From the NCBI GenBank assembly GCA_900554175.1, contig USGK01000013.1, positions 1 through 40,790 on the forward strand: a stretch of 40,790 nucleotides of DNA, read 5' to 3'. Position 1 is the stretch's first letter; each line of letters opens with the position of its first letter. This document shows, piece after piece, positions 40,719 to 40,790 of the stretch. This DNA comes from an uncultured Clostridium sp. (lineage in GTDB: Bacteria > Bacillota > Clostridia > TANB77 > CAG-508). Both the position numbers and the translations under genes were made by a program. Under the pieces are notes generated by a model. That model saw only the letters and a list, made by a program, of their open reading frames with translations, did not search any database and had not been told where the DNA came from.

Positions 40719-40790
40719 TACCAAAATCAAAAGTATTTTAATAAAATATGATTCATTTATGATAATGTCTTAATATATCATTTAGGAAAA

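Noticed and set aside
1..40790. CRISPR array, rRNA genes or a prophage
   Set aside because: No regularly spaced repeats, rRNA segments or phage structural genes were seen on either strand.

Overview
The window reads as chromosomal DNA of a low-GC, endospore-forming, single-membrane member of the Clostridia (Bacillota); base composition is very AT-rich throughout. The pointers are an intact pro-sigma-K gene, a PASTA-type Ser/Thr kinase with its phosphatase, a sortase-assembled pilus cluster, YqzL between era and recO, and strong AGGAGG-type ribosome binding sites. An uncultured gut lineage is plausible, but that is inference. Nearly all genes lie on the minus strand; only the left-end flavodoxin fragment, a tiny ORF and one hypothetical gene (3644-3964) are on plus. 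No gene-free stretch exceeds 300 bases; the largest (32482-32748) holds the pilus promoter.

Layout, left to right. 1-1137 is a decayed accessory patch abutting the 3' end of a tRNA-Thr(CGU) gene: an inverted repeat, an IS481-type transposase remnant, a 32-codon ORF and a truncated EFR1-type flavodoxin. Then come a CNNM/HlyC-CorC membrane protein, sigK and a hypothetical gene facing the other way. 4018-10149 is an envelope operon, ftsE-ftsX-two PcsB/CwlO-like M23 hydrolases-ctpA-pgsA. 10310-13631 holds an orphan C-terminal transketolase half, a DUF5662 protein, a duplicated ribbon-helix-helix regulator, a small membrane protein and a P-loop/Asp23 fusion. 13670-16497 holds a GT39-type and a GT2-type membrane glycosyltransferase. 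16730-20120 carries a DUF1540 protein, a 1-Cys-type peroxiredoxin, a ZIP metal transporter, a polysaccharide deacetylase and a Cys-rich CBS protein. 20258-24608 is prpC-prkC-rpe-prmC. 24685-32481 is the pilus cluster: 1516-residue tip protein, LPVTG backbone pilin and two class C-like sortases. 32749-40657 is uppP plus the conserved operon pyrH-frr-ispA-uppS-cdsA-rseP-era-yqzL-recO.

Most genes serve the cell envelope: phospholipid synthesis (pgsA, cdsA), the undecaprenyl carrier (ispA, uppS, uppP), peptidoglycan remodelling (FtsEX plus M23 hydrolases, CtpA), growth-state sensing (PrkC/PrpC), surface glycans and pili. Where the sequence allowed, start codons were moved to the one served by a Shine-Dalgarno (SD) site.

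The observation I find most novel is a recurring translation-start layout. Four unrelated genes (second M23 hydrolase, DUF5662, DUF2508, cdsA) have a near-perfect SD that is 28-38 nt from the only credible ATG. In each, a hairpin fills the gap and leaves 9-10 nt before the ATG. This looks like hairpin-bridged SD sites, as described for some phage T4 genes. Other points are two different sorting signals (LPVTG, LPIAG) paired with two different sortases, a PDZ-less RseP-position protease, and the P-loop/Asp23 fusion.
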